Shown piece after piece: positions 32,501 through 47,500 of a DNA stretch of 64,000 nucleotides. Origin of the DNA: Actinernus sp. WN-2022 (Eukaryota; Cnidaria; Anthozoa; Actiniaria; Actinernidae); contig JAOWCC010000019.1 in the NCBI GenBank assembly GCA_030867875.1, positions 30,214,966-30,278,965 on the forward strand, written 5' to 3'. Each line of letters opens with the position of its first letter. Positions within the stretch are counted from its first letter, which is position 1. The position numbers and the translations under genes are program-made. The notes below the pieces were generated by a model. The model ran no database searches. It saw only the letters and a program-made list of their open reading frames with translations, and was not told the DNA's origin.

Positions 32501-35500
32501 CCCATGAGGGCAAGAGGTCTAATCGTAATAGTATAAACTAACTAGTCGGACAATAAAAATAATAATGAAAGAAACAAATCGAAGTTGAAAAACTGTTATT
32601 ATTTCGTGAAAATGCGTGCGGTTTTTCTCTACCATGGGCTATCACAAATAGACCTATGGTAGGGTAGCCAATCAGAATGCAGGATTTGTAATAGTCCACT
32701 AGTTGGTTTATACTAATGGCATCTGGATAGTTGGCAAAGGGTGCAGCCTTGAGTTGTGGCTATATCAAATTCGATAGAAACCAAGAGTGAATAGTCCAAT
32801 TCGTAGTTCTTGACTCCCGGCCCATTTTGAAAGGTGACCAAGCCTTACATTTTGCATTTGATGTTATCAAACTCATTAATAATTCATGAAGGAAAAACAA
32901 AGGAAATCAATTAATGTGCGATTGATAAGTGATCTGTAAATCTGATACAGATTCGTCCTGATTTGCATAAAAGTTTGCTTTGATTTTCTCGGCTGAAATA
33001 GGTCATATTGCCAAAATAACTGAAAAACAAGACTATATAATTAGACGTTTGATAACTAGCCATATCCAGAATTTGTGTCCATGCTTTATCATGCAGATTT
33101 ACAGACTCTTTGCCTCCAGCTTGAGTTTGTATATCTGATAATAAGATACTCATTCTGAATCTACATGTATTACATAATTTATCATACATTTATGTATCTA
33201 GCTACAATGTATAGATAATCAAAATCTATATCCATATTCATAGCACATTAGGGTTTGCATCATTCGGTGCAGGTTCAACTCCAGCCTCCCATGTGAGGCT
33301 ATGGCTTGGTTACCTTACAAATTGAACTATTGTTTTAGCAGATATTGCATGCATGTAACCAAGCCATCATAAAAACAAACAAAAAATAAGTAGTTTTTCA
33401 AAATGATTTTTATCTGCAGCATGCACATGCTTGACTATCGATCATTATAGTTCACCACAAAATTTTGGCACGCGCTCGTTGGCTAAAAGTGATCATGTGA
33501 CGTGATAGTTGTCATCCGTGGATGCAAACTATCAGGTGATAGTGTCCATTGACAGCGGAAGACAATTTTGCGATGAACAATATATAACAACAAATAGAGT
33601 GCCATGTGTGTTTGTCTCCGAATTATTGGCTGATTAAGTTTCCCTTGGAAATTTGATGTTCTTAAAACTAGCATAATAATTATTATATAAGCCCTTGAAC
33701 TGCATTCTTGGGCTTATATTTGTTTTAAGAACATCAAATTTCCGTGGGCAACTATCAGCCGATAGTTCCTCAATGGACACACTCTATTTACAAGTATAAT
33801 AGACAGCATCTGGCTAGCCAATCAGATGGGTTTGCCAATAGATGGCAGCTGGGTTATGGTAACGATTGATAGACAGTGCCTTGCTATGCAATCAGATAGC
33901 AAGTTTGCCAATAGATGGGGGCTGGGTTATGATAAAGAAAAACATTATGAACATGTATGTTAATTGAAAGACAGTTGCACTGTTTGTGTAACATGAAGTT
34001 GGAGTTCAGCTTTGATGTGTGTGATAATGCAAGGCAATTGTGCTTTAAATCATGTGCTTTCGATTGTAGTAATTTGAAGTAACACTATCTAATGAACACT
34101 TCTGTATTCCAGACTTCAGAAATGAGGAAAAGGTAGCTGAAATGATAACATGGTCATCATCAGATGTCCTAGATTACATAGCACAAAAGTTAGATACAGC
34201 AGTGAAACCACTTGGAAACTGGGAAGACCTCGCAAGGAAGCTCGATGTATCACGTGTGCAGTACCTGCAGTTTAAGATGTATTCATCCCACAATCCTACA
34301 GTACTGTTGTTCCGCTATCTGTTTACAAACCAAGAATCTCTTACTATCAAAGACATCAGAGATAAGCTACAAGAGATGGGAAGAAATGATGTACTTCAGC
34401 TCTTGCAAAAGGAAAGCTTTCAAGGTAACTGGAGTTTAATTATACATTGTAGGAGTTGTCAACATACACTAAATAGACCATTATTCAATAAATTTTAACT
34501 TAATTTACTGCCCAGTGTAATTGAACTGATAATCAACTTTCAATAGGCATGATAAAGATTGTGTATTCTCATGGACGAGCTGGAATGAGCATTCAATGGA
34601 GGCCAGGGAATACTGTACATGTATGTCAAGAGATTTAGCATCAGAAAGAATCCCCCATATGATCCCCAACAGTTACACCATTAAAATTGTTAACAAAATA
34701 TCTGAGGTGACCACTTAAAGGGGAACTCAACCCTAAAATCAACCCAATGTCTATACAAACATGTATTCGAAATAAATAGGTTCTGCTATTTAATTTTTCT
34801 GTGTTGCGCGCCTAGCAAGAGAAAATCCGAAAACCTTCCTCACAGCCTCCGGTATGTACAGACGGCTCAAGTCTTGTAATTTGTGACGTAGTATACGGGG
34901 AATAAATTAGTTTTGCCATGCCGTCCCCTACATTGAATAGCAGGCCTAATGGCTTCTAATTGCGGACCATTGTGCTTTCTTTGTGCTAGAGGTGTGATTG
35001 TTCTTCCTTGGTATGTGTGACGTACGTTATGGGGAGATTTGCACTGAATTGAGCCGCCACACAATATAGATTTTTCAGCGGAAAATCGAACTTGGAGACT
35101 AATTTTCTCCTCATATACGCGCAACACAGAAAAATAAAATATCAGAACTTATTTCTTTAGAATACAGTCATCTTTGTAAAGACGTTGGGTTGATTTTAGG
35201 GTTTAGTTCTCCTTTAAGGGAGGTACATGTACATTAATAAACACTTGGGACTCCTACTGTAAAAGGCAAACACATAGCAAGAAAGAAAAGGCAAGCATCT
35301 AGTGATCAAGTTCACAACTTCACTCAATCTATACAAACAGCTTTAATACCAACCGCTTAACAACACAATTTTAGTTACGGACTACTTACATGTGCATTAC
35401 CAACAACTTACTGACCACTTACAGGGCTTTCAAAATAAGCCGGCAAAGATTGCTGGTTTAATTATCAACGGACGATGAAACTTTTGCTTAACTTTTAGCC

Positions 35501-38500
35501 TTTTATCTCAGATGCCTACTTTCTTATGTTGACCTCCTCCTCAAAAACGTTTTGAAAGCCCTAAAATAACTTAACCATCTATTTTTGGTGAAACTTGTTC
35601 ACTTTAGCCCTCCTAGGTTTCAAATAGAGAGTACATGTACACTGTAAGCTACATGACTTGTACAATTGACTTGTACAAAATGACATGTATGAAAAACAAG
35701 GTGTCCATTAATTTGAGCTGTCTGCATGCTTTCAGGAATTGTTGGTAAGTAGACTGGTTGAATTGTAATTCTGATCTGAGATATGTTAGAACTGACTGTA
35801 CATGACTTGTGTATGTTGTGGGTCAATTTTGATCACTGGTTCAATTTGTTTTGAACCAGGGCAAAATTATGTTTTTGAACTGGTTCAATTTTCAAGATTC
35901 TACAAAAGGAATTTCATTGTTTGGGGGATGCATAATAAAAACGTTTTTTGGGGGGAAGGGGGGACACCTAACCCTAACCGCTGTAAAATAGTATTGACAA
36001 CCCTCCCCCCCCCCCCCCCCCCCCCCTATTTCCATTCTCTCCTTTTCCCCTGTCTCCCCTCCCTAACCCTTATACGATTGCTTAGACTTACCCGTTGGGA
36101 TTGGCAGGATCCCATGTAATTTGATGGGATCCCAGCTATCCTGCATGGGATGATAACAAAATCCCACCTGGGATCCCAAGTCTAATGCCAGGATTGCTGT
36201 TGGGACAGATGGGATCCTGGGTGGGATGGTAACAATATCCCACCTTGGATCCCAACTATATAGCTGGGATAACTGTTGGGATGATGGAATCCTGGGTGGG
36301 ATCCCAGTTATTCCGCCTGGAACGATAACAATATCCCACTAGGGATTCCAACTCTTAAAGCTGGGATAGCTGTTGGGACAGACGGAATCCCAGGAGGAAC
36401 ATTGGGATCCCGGCAATCCCACCTGACATGATACATGTATAAAAATCCCACCTGGTATCCTGCTCTATAGATCATATCATTATAAAGTATTAAGTCCTAT
36501 AACTACAGCAATCCCACAAAGTAGTAATAAAACAAGTCAAAATGTTCACAATTTAATATTATTATAGAGTACATGCACCCCGGGCTTTGGGTAGAGTAAC
36601 CCAACCCCCCCCCCCCCCCCCCCCCCCCGGGACATGCACCCACACGCCAAAGTCATGTGTTATTTTTTTATAGCTTTCACACGAACTAAAGTCACTTACA
36701 GAAGCGTAGATTTCATAACTTTCTCCGGGAAAGAGGAATTTTGATGAACTGGCTGAAACGTTATGAGATTTACACAGAAATGAAGTACAAATTACCAGTT
36801 GCGTGAGTTGGCAGTATATTTAAACTCGATGTCTACGAGCCCGGCTACGAGGTACATGCTCAGCGATCGATCAAGTGGACTCGACTTACATGTAAATGTA
36901 ATTTCCGTTAGAAACAACAAAGTCCTGATGCAACTTATTGTTGGTTGCATAATAGGTCAAGGCTTCATGCAACCAGAATAGCAGAAGAAACATATAGGTT
37001 GGTATTTGTGAACCGTCACAGGAATAAAACTAAAAGTGAGAACCAGTTCTGACGACCGTTCTGACAGGCCCAGCCTCGGCCTCGGGTTTTAAAATGGCCT
37101 TACGACTTACGTGCTTTCCCAGATAGACACAGCAAAACAGTTGAAGATGAGTTGGTTGACCAGTTAATTAGCGTATTAGATTCCTCGAATATATAGCCAG
37201 ACCATTTCGCAAATTAATCCTCAGATGAAGCACTCCCGGCCATTAAGCTCTGGTAATTACTAAATTAGTTCTCAACAACAAACAAAGATGGCTGCTGTGA
37301 ACTGATCCCAGGATGCATTGCTTATCTAAAGACCACTGACCTAAATTGTGCGGCACATCGCGCCATTTTTAAAACTAACAACTTCGATTCGGTAGCACGA
37401 CGTGCATCTCTTGTATAATATGGCTTCCAGACTGAGCAAAGGGTTTCCAAAACACGCGGGAGATAAGAAAACTATAAAGGTAAGATGTGATCATTCAATC
37501 GTTGTGGATTGTTAACAAGAAAAGGGAATGTCGCGCAAGGTTATCATACTTTTAGTTCAGCTGTTGTTGGAATGGTTTCGATCATACGTACCTCGTGGGA
37601 TCCCATCCCAGGTAAAATCCCAGTCGGGAAATCGTTCCAAAATCCCTGTTGGGATGTTGGGATCCCAGGTGGGATGAAGTTTATCCCAGGTTTTGGCTGG
37701 GATCCCGGCTCATGGTGGTGGGATGGGATCCCAGGTAAAATTCCAGGTGGGAAATCGTTCCACAATTCCTGTTGGGATGTGAGATGGGATCCCGGCCATC
37801 CCATGTGGGATCCCAACTGGGACAACGTTGGTATCTCACATGGGATGGCCAGGATCCCATCTGCCATTTTCACCTGGGGCAGCTAATGTATGTTATAGTC
37901 AATATTTGTAATATCACTAGAGTGATTTAATCTACTTAAATTGTGAAATATCTAATATTTACTATGTCAGTCTTTTCAATGTAGAAAATATTGTAAGCTG
38001 GTATTTCACATATATTTAAAGGCACTTGTACGAGATCAAATAGTCAAAGTACAGAAACAAAAGAAAACAATGAATTAGGTGAAATGACTAATACATGTAC
38101 ATGTACATGGAGCAGAGGGTGTGAGGAATATAATTATAGAGATCTTTGTAAGAAACCAGACAAAGTCTAGACAGTCGAGCATATCCTTTGACAGCTCCTT
38201 CATGCAGTGAGCCCCCATATTTTCTTCCAATGTTTTTTGGTGTGTGTGGGAATTTAGCAGATAATTGCAGGTGCCATTTTTGTTTCTGTTTACATGATAA
38301 GTTAATAACAAGGTAATTTAGTGATTTATATTGGTTCTGACAAGAAATTTCATATTCTAATTAAGCAATTTTGATATTATAGATGTTTATGAAATATAAT
38401 TATATATAAGATGTTACTGTTTTCATAATATAAGTTTAGATATTTCTGGTAATGCCTTGGCAAAAACAAAGAGCATTTTTCAGTGCAGGAAAGCTAATTA

Positions 38501-41500
38501 TGATAAAAAAAACATTGTTTAAAATAGTTACAATATAGTTTTTAATTTATATATTTTTAAGATTTTAAAGAAATAATCATTTGATTATTTGAGGAGACAT
38601 GGTAACAGGCAGGCCTGACAGCATTTTTCATCTGCACCATTAGTTTATACACTTTAAATTTAGCTGTATAATATAACAATCATGATAATTATGATTAAGA
38701 AACAATGAACATTAAGACACCTATCTTTGGATATACGAAGGTTGTTATTATCTCCAATAAATATTTATATTCCAAGCTTACAGCTACTGTTTTTGTCATT
38801 TCATTCACTTCTTCGTTCATGAGCATGCTTATTGGCTAGCAGGGTTGTAAGTAAAAGCTGTCTGTTTGCTGAAAATTAGCCACCTGTTCTAACTTTTTAA
38901 ACAGAACATTCTTATAAAGACATTTTCTGCATGTTCGGCTGTTTCTATCACCTGACAAGTATTTGACTGACAACCCTGATTATATGTAGACACTAACTGT
39001 ACTGCACTTCCAAGCCTTGCTTATCAGCATGTTGGCTTGATTTTATAAACACTTGGCAATTAGAACACTTAGAGCAAATAATGTAGAGAAGCATTAAACT
39101 TGGGGTGTATTTTTACAAATTGTTGCATGTTTATATAATAACTGAAATATACATGTACATGCATAATAGTGTTTTATTTCTTCGATACACTTGCAGCATT
39201 TGTATACATTTTGTATACATCTGTTTGATCACTTTGATGTATACATTTTGTATACATTTGTTGTTTGCACAAGTCCAAAATTGTATATATACAGTACTAA
39301 AAGTATACCTTGTATACTTTTTGTATACCAAATTTACTAGATCCCTTCTCACTGCAAATGTATACATTTTGTATACAATCATCTAATATACCATTGTATA
39401 CATTTTGTATATATTTTTTGTTTACGCAAGTCCAAAATTGTGCATACTAGGAGTATACATTAGTATACATTTTGTATACAATGTAACTATACATCAAATA
39501 TACATTTAGTATACAAAATGTATACATCATGCTGTATACTTTTTGTAAAAAAAATGTATACTTTTTGTATATAAAATTGTACAAGATCTTAAATAGGATC
39601 CTACAGGATCATGTAGGATCCTTGCAAGATCCTGTACAGGATCCTAACAGGATCCTACAGGATCCTAACAGGATCCTGTGAAGGATCCTGGACCTTCCTA
39701 CAGGATCCTGGACCATTGCTGTAGGATCCTGGACCATTGCTGTAGGATCCTGGACCATTCCTGTAGGATCCTGGGCTATTCCCTGTAGGATCCTGGGCTA
39801 TTCCCTGTAGGATCCTGGGCTATTCCCTGTAGGATCCTGGGCTATTCCCTGTAGGATCCTGGGCTATTCCTATAGGATCCTTACACCCAAATTGTACCAT
39901 ACATGTAGTTGTCATATAAACATCATTACAATTACCAGACAGTAAAATACTCCTATTTCTATAAATAAGTTAAAACTATTCATTTACAAACTGTACATGT
40001 ACTACATGTACACTGTAGTTCAACTTTATACATGTATATACAATACACGTGTAGTCCAATTCAAAAATGTCATTCTACTAGTCTAAGGCCCTGTTTATAT
40101 GAAGGAAAGTTGGCTCGCCCTGGGCGAGCCAACTTTTCATACATTTCTTTATAAAACGAAGTCAACTGTCTACATGAGAAACCGCAAACTTGGCTCGGGG
40201 GGGCGGGTGACCCTCCTCCCCGAGGCACTCGGTTCACAAGGTAGGGTGACCCTGGGGGGCGAGCCAACTTTTTCTCATATAAACACTTTGGCTCGCCTAA
40301 CCGGGCCAACTCGGGACACACAGAGCATGCGTGATCCAATAATACGTGCCCAGACTCGCTCAAAACAAAGTTGTCTCGGGCACCAGGGACATCTTTCCTT
40401 CATATAAACAGGGCCTAAGAGTCTTGATGGTCTGACTATTTACTAGTCAAAGTTAATGTCACCTAAATTAGAGGATAAGACCTCATCTCTAAAAACCTTC
40501 CATTTTATTGGACTCCCTTTGGGCCACACTATAAAGAAGTTATTGCTTAGTGAATCAAAATTACAGAGTTGAGACTTAATATGTAACAAAAACTGCATCT
40601 CATGGAAAATGTAGGAATTCCATCACCTTAACTGGTCGACTTCGGTGACTTCTGAGATGAAATTTGAGCTTTTGAATCTGACTAGATAGATTCTTAAAAC
40701 ATGCTCAAATTACTGTCAAAAATAAATTAAAACTGATCGATTTATAATACCTGCATAAGTACAGACTTCTAATGGTTTTATGTGAAAAATAATATGTATA
40801 CTAAAGGTTAGAGTTTAAAGGGGTTGTGTCATGGTGGTCATGAGAGGCATTTGTAATGATCTCCTTTTTTGTGAAAAATATTAGATTTTGGAGAAAATCT
40901 AAAAACTACTGAATGTACTTGGAATGAACAGTTATTTTCAGCAATTTTGTAATGAACTGAGGAACCTTGCACATAGATGTATGTGGAGTGGTTAAAATTA
41001 AAGCAAAATGACAAACAAATTGTATGTAAAGAGAATGACTATATACAGGTGTAACACCTTAACATAGCCCCTTTAAAACCTAGCTTACATGTAGGTTTAG
41101 GAAAAAAGTAACAGAGTTAATAATGAATGTTCCATGCCATTCTAACTCTTTAACTTTTAGTTTATTACGTCATATACATCTATAGGTTTTACAAACTACA
41201 TGTATACAGTTTTAATAACAAATGATTATAATCTTCACTCATTACTTGGCAGTCAACTTTTCCCTGATTAGCATTCATTGTTGGTGATGATTTCAAGAAT
41301 TAACCCTTTAGCCCCAAGGGTGATCAAAGCTAAAGGGAAGCAGGCAGATCATGAGTATTTGGAGTTGATCAAAATTGTATCCAAATGTATAGAGAAAAGA
41401 ATTTGGATGTCACTTTTGGGGCTGAAAGGGTTAAACACTTTGGTCCTTCATCTTTAATCCAAAGCCTGTAAAACAATTAACCATAATAAGAGTTACGATT

Positions 41501-44500
41501 TTAGATGAGTACTGTGATATAAAGTCCCGTGCGGTTTGCCAACCGGAAACTGACAAATATTTTTCTACTTCCCACTTCTGTTTCTACCAAAATGACTTCG
41601 GTTTTGTGGGTGATTGTGTTGAATAGGGTATTGAGAAGCACTCCAACATCGGACGGTACAAAGTGCAGGGTGCAGGTTGAGTGCAGCTTGACAGTTTTCG
41701 ATTGATAAATGAAATATATCAATAGATAAATAAAATAAATAATAAATTAGCAAATATAAATAGAAAAATAGAATTTATTAATTAATTAAATGAAAGTCGA
41801 ATAAAAAAACTTAATATGTCAGAAAATCGTGTGTATTTCCCTGAAATCGAATCACACATCAACGAAACTTTAAGCACAGCAACGTCTATACTCTAAACGA
41901 TTATATTATGTGACGTCATCGGTCACGTGATTAAGCAGTAAATCGTGTGTATTTACTGGGGTCAAAAGCGGAGTAGGTTAAAATTCGGAGCGAGCAGCTA
42001 AAACATTATACTTCGCTGCAAGCTATTTTAGGCGATGAAATAGTTATCACGTCATTTAGCGCCAGTGGCATGACGTAATTGCGGAAGTTGCCGGAGCTCG
42101 TTTAAAAGTGATTGGGATGCCTGTGTGATTCTCACGGTAGAGGCTCTAGGGATGTATATTTTTTCATTTTTTTTATTATAATTTTTTCGGGTTTTCCGGG
42201 TGTGTTCCAGGTTTTATTCCGGGTATGTTCCGTGATGTGATTTGGAAGTAGAATGAGACATTGGAGGTACCGTTGTGAGGCCCAAATCAAATCGCTAAGT
42301 ACCATGATATATGCAAACATGTAAAGGACGTTAATTGTTTATATACAAGATCGACGTATCGCTATACTTGCACTTGACTGTTCATAAAATTCAAATTGAA
42401 TGAATTAGGGCAAGAATTAAGGCTTCAAGCGACAAAGGACGTAATTGACAGCAAGCCCCCACGGCCTCCGCCACGATTTACTGCTTAATCACGTGACCGA
42501 TGACGTCATAATATGATTGACACCTTGTTCGTTTAGAGTATAGGCGTTGCTGTGCTTAAGTTTCGTTGATGTGCGATTCAATTCTAGGGAAATACACACG
42601 ATTTTATGACATTGAGTTTTTTTGTTCGATTTTCATTTAATTAATTAATAAATTTTATTTATCTATTTATATTAGCTAATTTATTATTTATTTTATTTAT
42701 CTATTGATATATTTCATTTATCAATCGAAAACTGTCAACCTGCACCCAACCTGCACCCAACTTGCAACCTGCACCCAACCTGCAACCTGCACTTTGTACC
42801 GTCCGCTCCAAATCAAACATTTTAGAATGATAAAATTCGAAAAGGGATTAACAAGACCCGGGACATGATCATGTGAGTTTTGTTGTTCCAAAAAGGTAAA
42901 ATGTTTGAATTAATTATTACTAGTACAGTGAATCTCAAATGAAGCTAAGCCATCTCAACTCTTGAAGAAATTTCAATTGCAATCATAAACTACATGTACA
43001 CTTGACCTCTTGAAGCTTTCATAAATAGTTTCTTCAAATATAATATCTTGGAATAATATATTCAAGTACACTTACTACAGGGCTCCAACTATTATAGGCT
43101 ATAGATAGCAACTTTCAGTGTGTTCGGTTCGTTAATTTGTTCATGTTGCTCATAATTACATAAACTTCCGCTCACCTAGTACGTACTGCACAGATTTCTT
43201 CAGGAATTCATCTCTTTCCAGAACTGAAACTGCCTCTCACTTGGAGCAGTTATTATTATCTTTCATCTGGTGAATATTGGCATTGAAATGCTGTTGAAAT
43301 GACCTTCTATTAAAGCGAGTTTAAAACTCCAGCAACAAAATGGCCTCTTGCTATTTGAAATGTGCAACTGTTACCAAATATGGGTAGTTCTAGGCCACTC
43401 GGTTGAAGCACTACCCTGGTTGTAGAACCTCTGGCACCAGGGTATTGAAGCACAGGCAGCCCAAGCCAAAACGTTTATAGAATTGCCTCAAACCAAAATT
43501 AAACACAACAGTGATGAACAGGAACAACTTCTTAACACACAGGTAATATTTCATGACTTTATTTCTTGTTTTACTACAGTTTCAGATTTTTTCTAAAAAA
43601 AATCCCATTCATTACTAAATCAATAGCTTGTTTATATTCGAATTTCTCAATGAAAGCACACTTTTAAGGGACTGGATGAAAATATTTTGCTTAATTAAAC
43701 AATGGGAATTTTCTTTTATCTTTAGTCTAAAACAACCAGGAGAAGATTGTTAATGTTAGAGTTTTTTTATTCTCTCAACAACAATTAAGATCAGGAACTG
43801 GGCATTAATTACAGGGGGGAGGGTACCCTGGTTCCAGAGGGGCTGAGGTACGAATATACTGTAATGTGCCGCGATCGAAAGAGTTTTGATTCCCCGAAGG
43901 AGTTTTGTTTTGCGTGACGACCGTTGAGCCCGTCGCTTCGCGACTCGTGCTGAAATGGTCATTTCAGCTGGTCTCGCTTCGCTCCCCCCGACGATTTCGA
44001 GCCTCTTGTATCCAGGGTAGGGGGAGGGGGAGGGGGGCTGGATGGTGGAAAAAGGAGATGGGTCCCCAATTTTCATGCAGAAAATTAGTGGGGCATAGTA
44101 AGCTAGAGGGGAAATTATTGGAGGGGTGGGGTCATCAAAAATTGAGCATGACATTTTCCAGTTAATTCTTATAACGATTCTGTTCCTAGAAAGATTATAA
44201 AAATTTTCAAGAATTTCCTATGTCATAGGATTCAATTCCTATAAGATGCTACTTGGATTCTTATTCATATTTATATGTAGGATCCTATTCAATTAAGAGC
44301 TGCATTTTTCTACATGTATATGAAGGATCCTGATATAGGATGCTATTCAAGATGCCGTTCCTATGTAGGATCCTATGCAGGATCCTTTTTAGGATCCTAT
44401 TCAAAATGCCTTTCCTATGTAGGATCCTATTCAGGATCCTGTATAGGATCCTATGTAGGATCCTTTTCAGGATCCTATTCAAGATGAGGTTCCAATCTAG

Positions 44501-47500
44501 GATCCTACTCAGTATCCTGTATAGGATCCTACATAGGATCCTTTTCAGGATCATATTTATTCAAGATCCTGTTCCTACATAAGATCCTATTCAGGATTCT
44601 GTTCCTACATAGGATCCTATTCAGGATTATGTTCCTATGTAGAATCCTATTCAGGATCCTATTCCTACATAGGATCCTATTCAGGATCCTGTTCCTACAT
44701 AGGATCCTATTCAGGATTCTGTTCCTATATACATAGGATCCTATTCAGGATTATGTTCCTATGTAGAATCCTATTCAGGATCCTATTCCTACATAGGCTC
44801 AAGATCGTGTTCCTGTGTAGGATCCTACAGGATCCTACAGGATCCTGTCCAGGATTTGCACCAGGGAGGTCGTTGGAATGAATTTAGAGTCAAAATAATT
44901 ATAATGCCTCAAAATCACTCCAAAAGCAGTCGGAATTTAGCAGTCTGCATGAGCAGCACTTAATAATCACGGTACTCAAACGTGTTTGTTCGCCAATTAA
45001 GCTTAATATTTTTTTTAAACGAGTGCTTTATCTTGGGTTTCATAGGTTAAATATTTTGCCTTTTTTTATAAATAGCATTTATTAATAGCAAGGCACAACA
45101 AGTTTGGCGAGTGAGATGTGAACTAAACCAAATCTTAACCTGCCCCCTAAAACCAGCCCTAACCTGTAACCACTCCGTAAAGAAATTCCCACAAAGCAGG
45201 TAAATGACAAGTTCTCACCCTCTTAGGGCTAGGGTTCCCAGGTAAACAACGAGTTAGCCTTCAAGGGTGGTGTAAAATCATGGGCTTACCATGGGTTAGC
45301 AAGCATCGTAATACATCACATCTTAAGCAATATTATTAAAGGCCTGTTTACACAGGCGAGTTTCACAACTGAGAATTATCGCGATTTTCACTACAATTTG
45401 TCGTGCTCGCGCAGCAACTTCAAATCGCACGTGTAATGTACGAATCAATTCGAAACATCAACATTCCCCCTCCCCCCTGGAAGGTAGTGTTATTAGAAAA
45501 ATCTGTTTGTAAATGGCGGCTAAAGTGAACAAGTTGCACCGTAAATACGTGGTCGGTAAGTGGTCGGTAAGTGGTCGGTAAGTGGTTGGTAAGTGGTCGG
45601 TAAAATTGTGTCGGTAAGTGGTTGGTAAGCTGTCGGTAAGCTGTTGGTAAGCTGTTGGTAAGCTGTTGGTAAGCTGTTGGTAAGCTGTCGGTAAGCTGTC
45701 GGTAAGCTGTCGGTAAGTGGTTGACTCATTTGAACCAAAATATGCTTTTAAGTTTCCAACGTTCTGGCAACGATAATGCACTAGTCAATTGAAACTCCGG
45801 CCCCCCGACCCCCGGGACATAGCGGGGAATGTAACATTTATACAGTGTTACCTTTTCCCCGCCCATCGGGGACAGTTGGCTGTTACAATACCCGCCCCTA
45901 TGGCCCCGGCATGTGCTTCAGAATTTTCAATTGGGAGGTGGCATTGATAAATTGAATATACATAAGCTTAAATCTGTTGTTCCATTATTTGAAAAAAATA
46001 CATTTTCTGTAGCACATCACTAGCGGATCCAGGGGAGGGGTTTCGGGGGTTGCAACACCCACTTGATTCCTGTAAATCACTGTAAATTCATTTTTAGAAC
46101 TCTCTAGATTTAAAAAAATCCTTTTGCAAACCCTCCTTTCACAAAATCCTGGATCCGCTCCTGTACATTTTCTATTACTATACATGCTTTCCGCACTTTT
46201 ACAGTCTCCACCATTGTTTTGTTTATCAGAAACCGTTGTCTGTCAACAAAAAAACAACAATGCAACAAAGGAATATAAAGGAAATGTCATGCAGCTGCGT
46301 TTAAGTATATTTAAGTAATGATCCGTGTAAAAAGTACGACACAATCCATTGTTATGTGGCATTGAGCCCCCCTCACATGGGATTTGTCTGTGTTTTTGAC
46401 TACGAAAACACCGGGTGATAATTATGATTATTCTGAAATAAAAGTAGTATGAAGTCTTAGTTTCATTCCATTTTTATGAACAAATTATCTTCCAACCAAT
46501 AGGAACAGCCAAAAACAATAGCTACGAAACAGGCACGATTGATAAGGTTCCGAACATACGATTTGCTTTACAAACGACATTTGGAATCGCAGTGCAAATC
46601 GTATTTTTTATAGTTTGAAAAATTGGAGGAAATTAAACGTCTTCCTAACCTCTAAGGCGATTTTCATGTTTCAACCAATCAGATCAAGAATTTTCACAAT
46701 ACAAAATTAACACCTTGCCCATCTGAATGCCGTTCGGTGTCGTACTTGTTACACGAATCATTACTTAATCTGATATTTTGCCGTGACGCGCAAATACGTG
46801 TAACAAAGTGTGTGTAATAATAAACACTTCCTGATCTACTACTCGTGCCATAACTCAGTATAAACACTGCCTTTGATGGAAACACCCAGGACTTGTTTAA
46901 ATTAACTTCGCTTTTTGCGTGTCCCTAGTTTCCGCCATGTTTGATACACGTTGTTGATGCTCGGGCCCAGTCCCGCTCTGTCGTGGCTGGCGTTACAACC
47001 ACCGCTATAATCCCCGCAAATTTTGCAAATCGTTACTTTCCCCGTTCCACCGGGAAAATGCAGCGTTAAATGTGCGTTATTCCACGGCCATGTCCCCGTT
47101 AATGCCCCGCTATGTCCCGGGGGTCGGGGGGCCGGGGTTTCAATTGACTAGTGCATAAACCGCTTCGATAACAGATAACAAATTAAAATATCCGCGGCAC
47201 TCATTGTTGGGCCTCTCCTGTTGTGTCAAAAACCAGACAACAGTCTGAAAGCGCATGAATCGTTATCTCATACTGGCTCAAGAATATTTTCAACCAAATT
47301 ACGCTTAATAGCTTCCAAAGTTTCCAACGTTATGACAACGATAAACCCCTTCGATACAGTGCGATCTCACGGCAAATTAACAGATAACTACAGTATTGTG
47401 CTAAAGTCATGCAAACATATTACGACGAATTTCGCTCTTAATGTTCAATGCCAACGCGAATTCGAATTCATGACAAACAGTTTTACAAACGTACAGTAAG

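Larger units (their letters stand above)
45777..47155. mobile_element. Nested element with about 50-bp GC-rich TIRs
   Basis: TGCACTAGTCAATTGAAACT, then CCGGCCCCCCGACCCCCGGGAC and ATAGCGGGG on the left, has its complement on the right (CCCCGCTATGTCCCGGGGGT ... CAATTGACTAGTGCA). It lies inside the 45518-47944 element and itself contains two smaller elements. Confidence 0.82.

Noticed and set aside
39105..39386. Tyr/Ile/Cys-rich ORFs resembling membrane segments
   Set aside because: Derived from the TGTATACA array on both strands.
43756..44154. 132-codon minus-strand ORF
   Set aside because: It lies in a GC-rich repeat-like stretch, overlaps an 86-codon ORF on the other strand, and has no recognisable domain or splice context.
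44285..44582. Arg/Ile/Leu-rich ORFs on both strands
   Set aside because: Translations of the AGGATCCT palindromic array. The strand symmetry explains the mirror-image ORFs.
45458..45781. 107-codon ORF rich in Leu, Pro, Thr and Tyr on the minus strand
   Set aside because: Translation of the GGTAAGCTGTT subterminal repeats of the 2.4-kb transposon.
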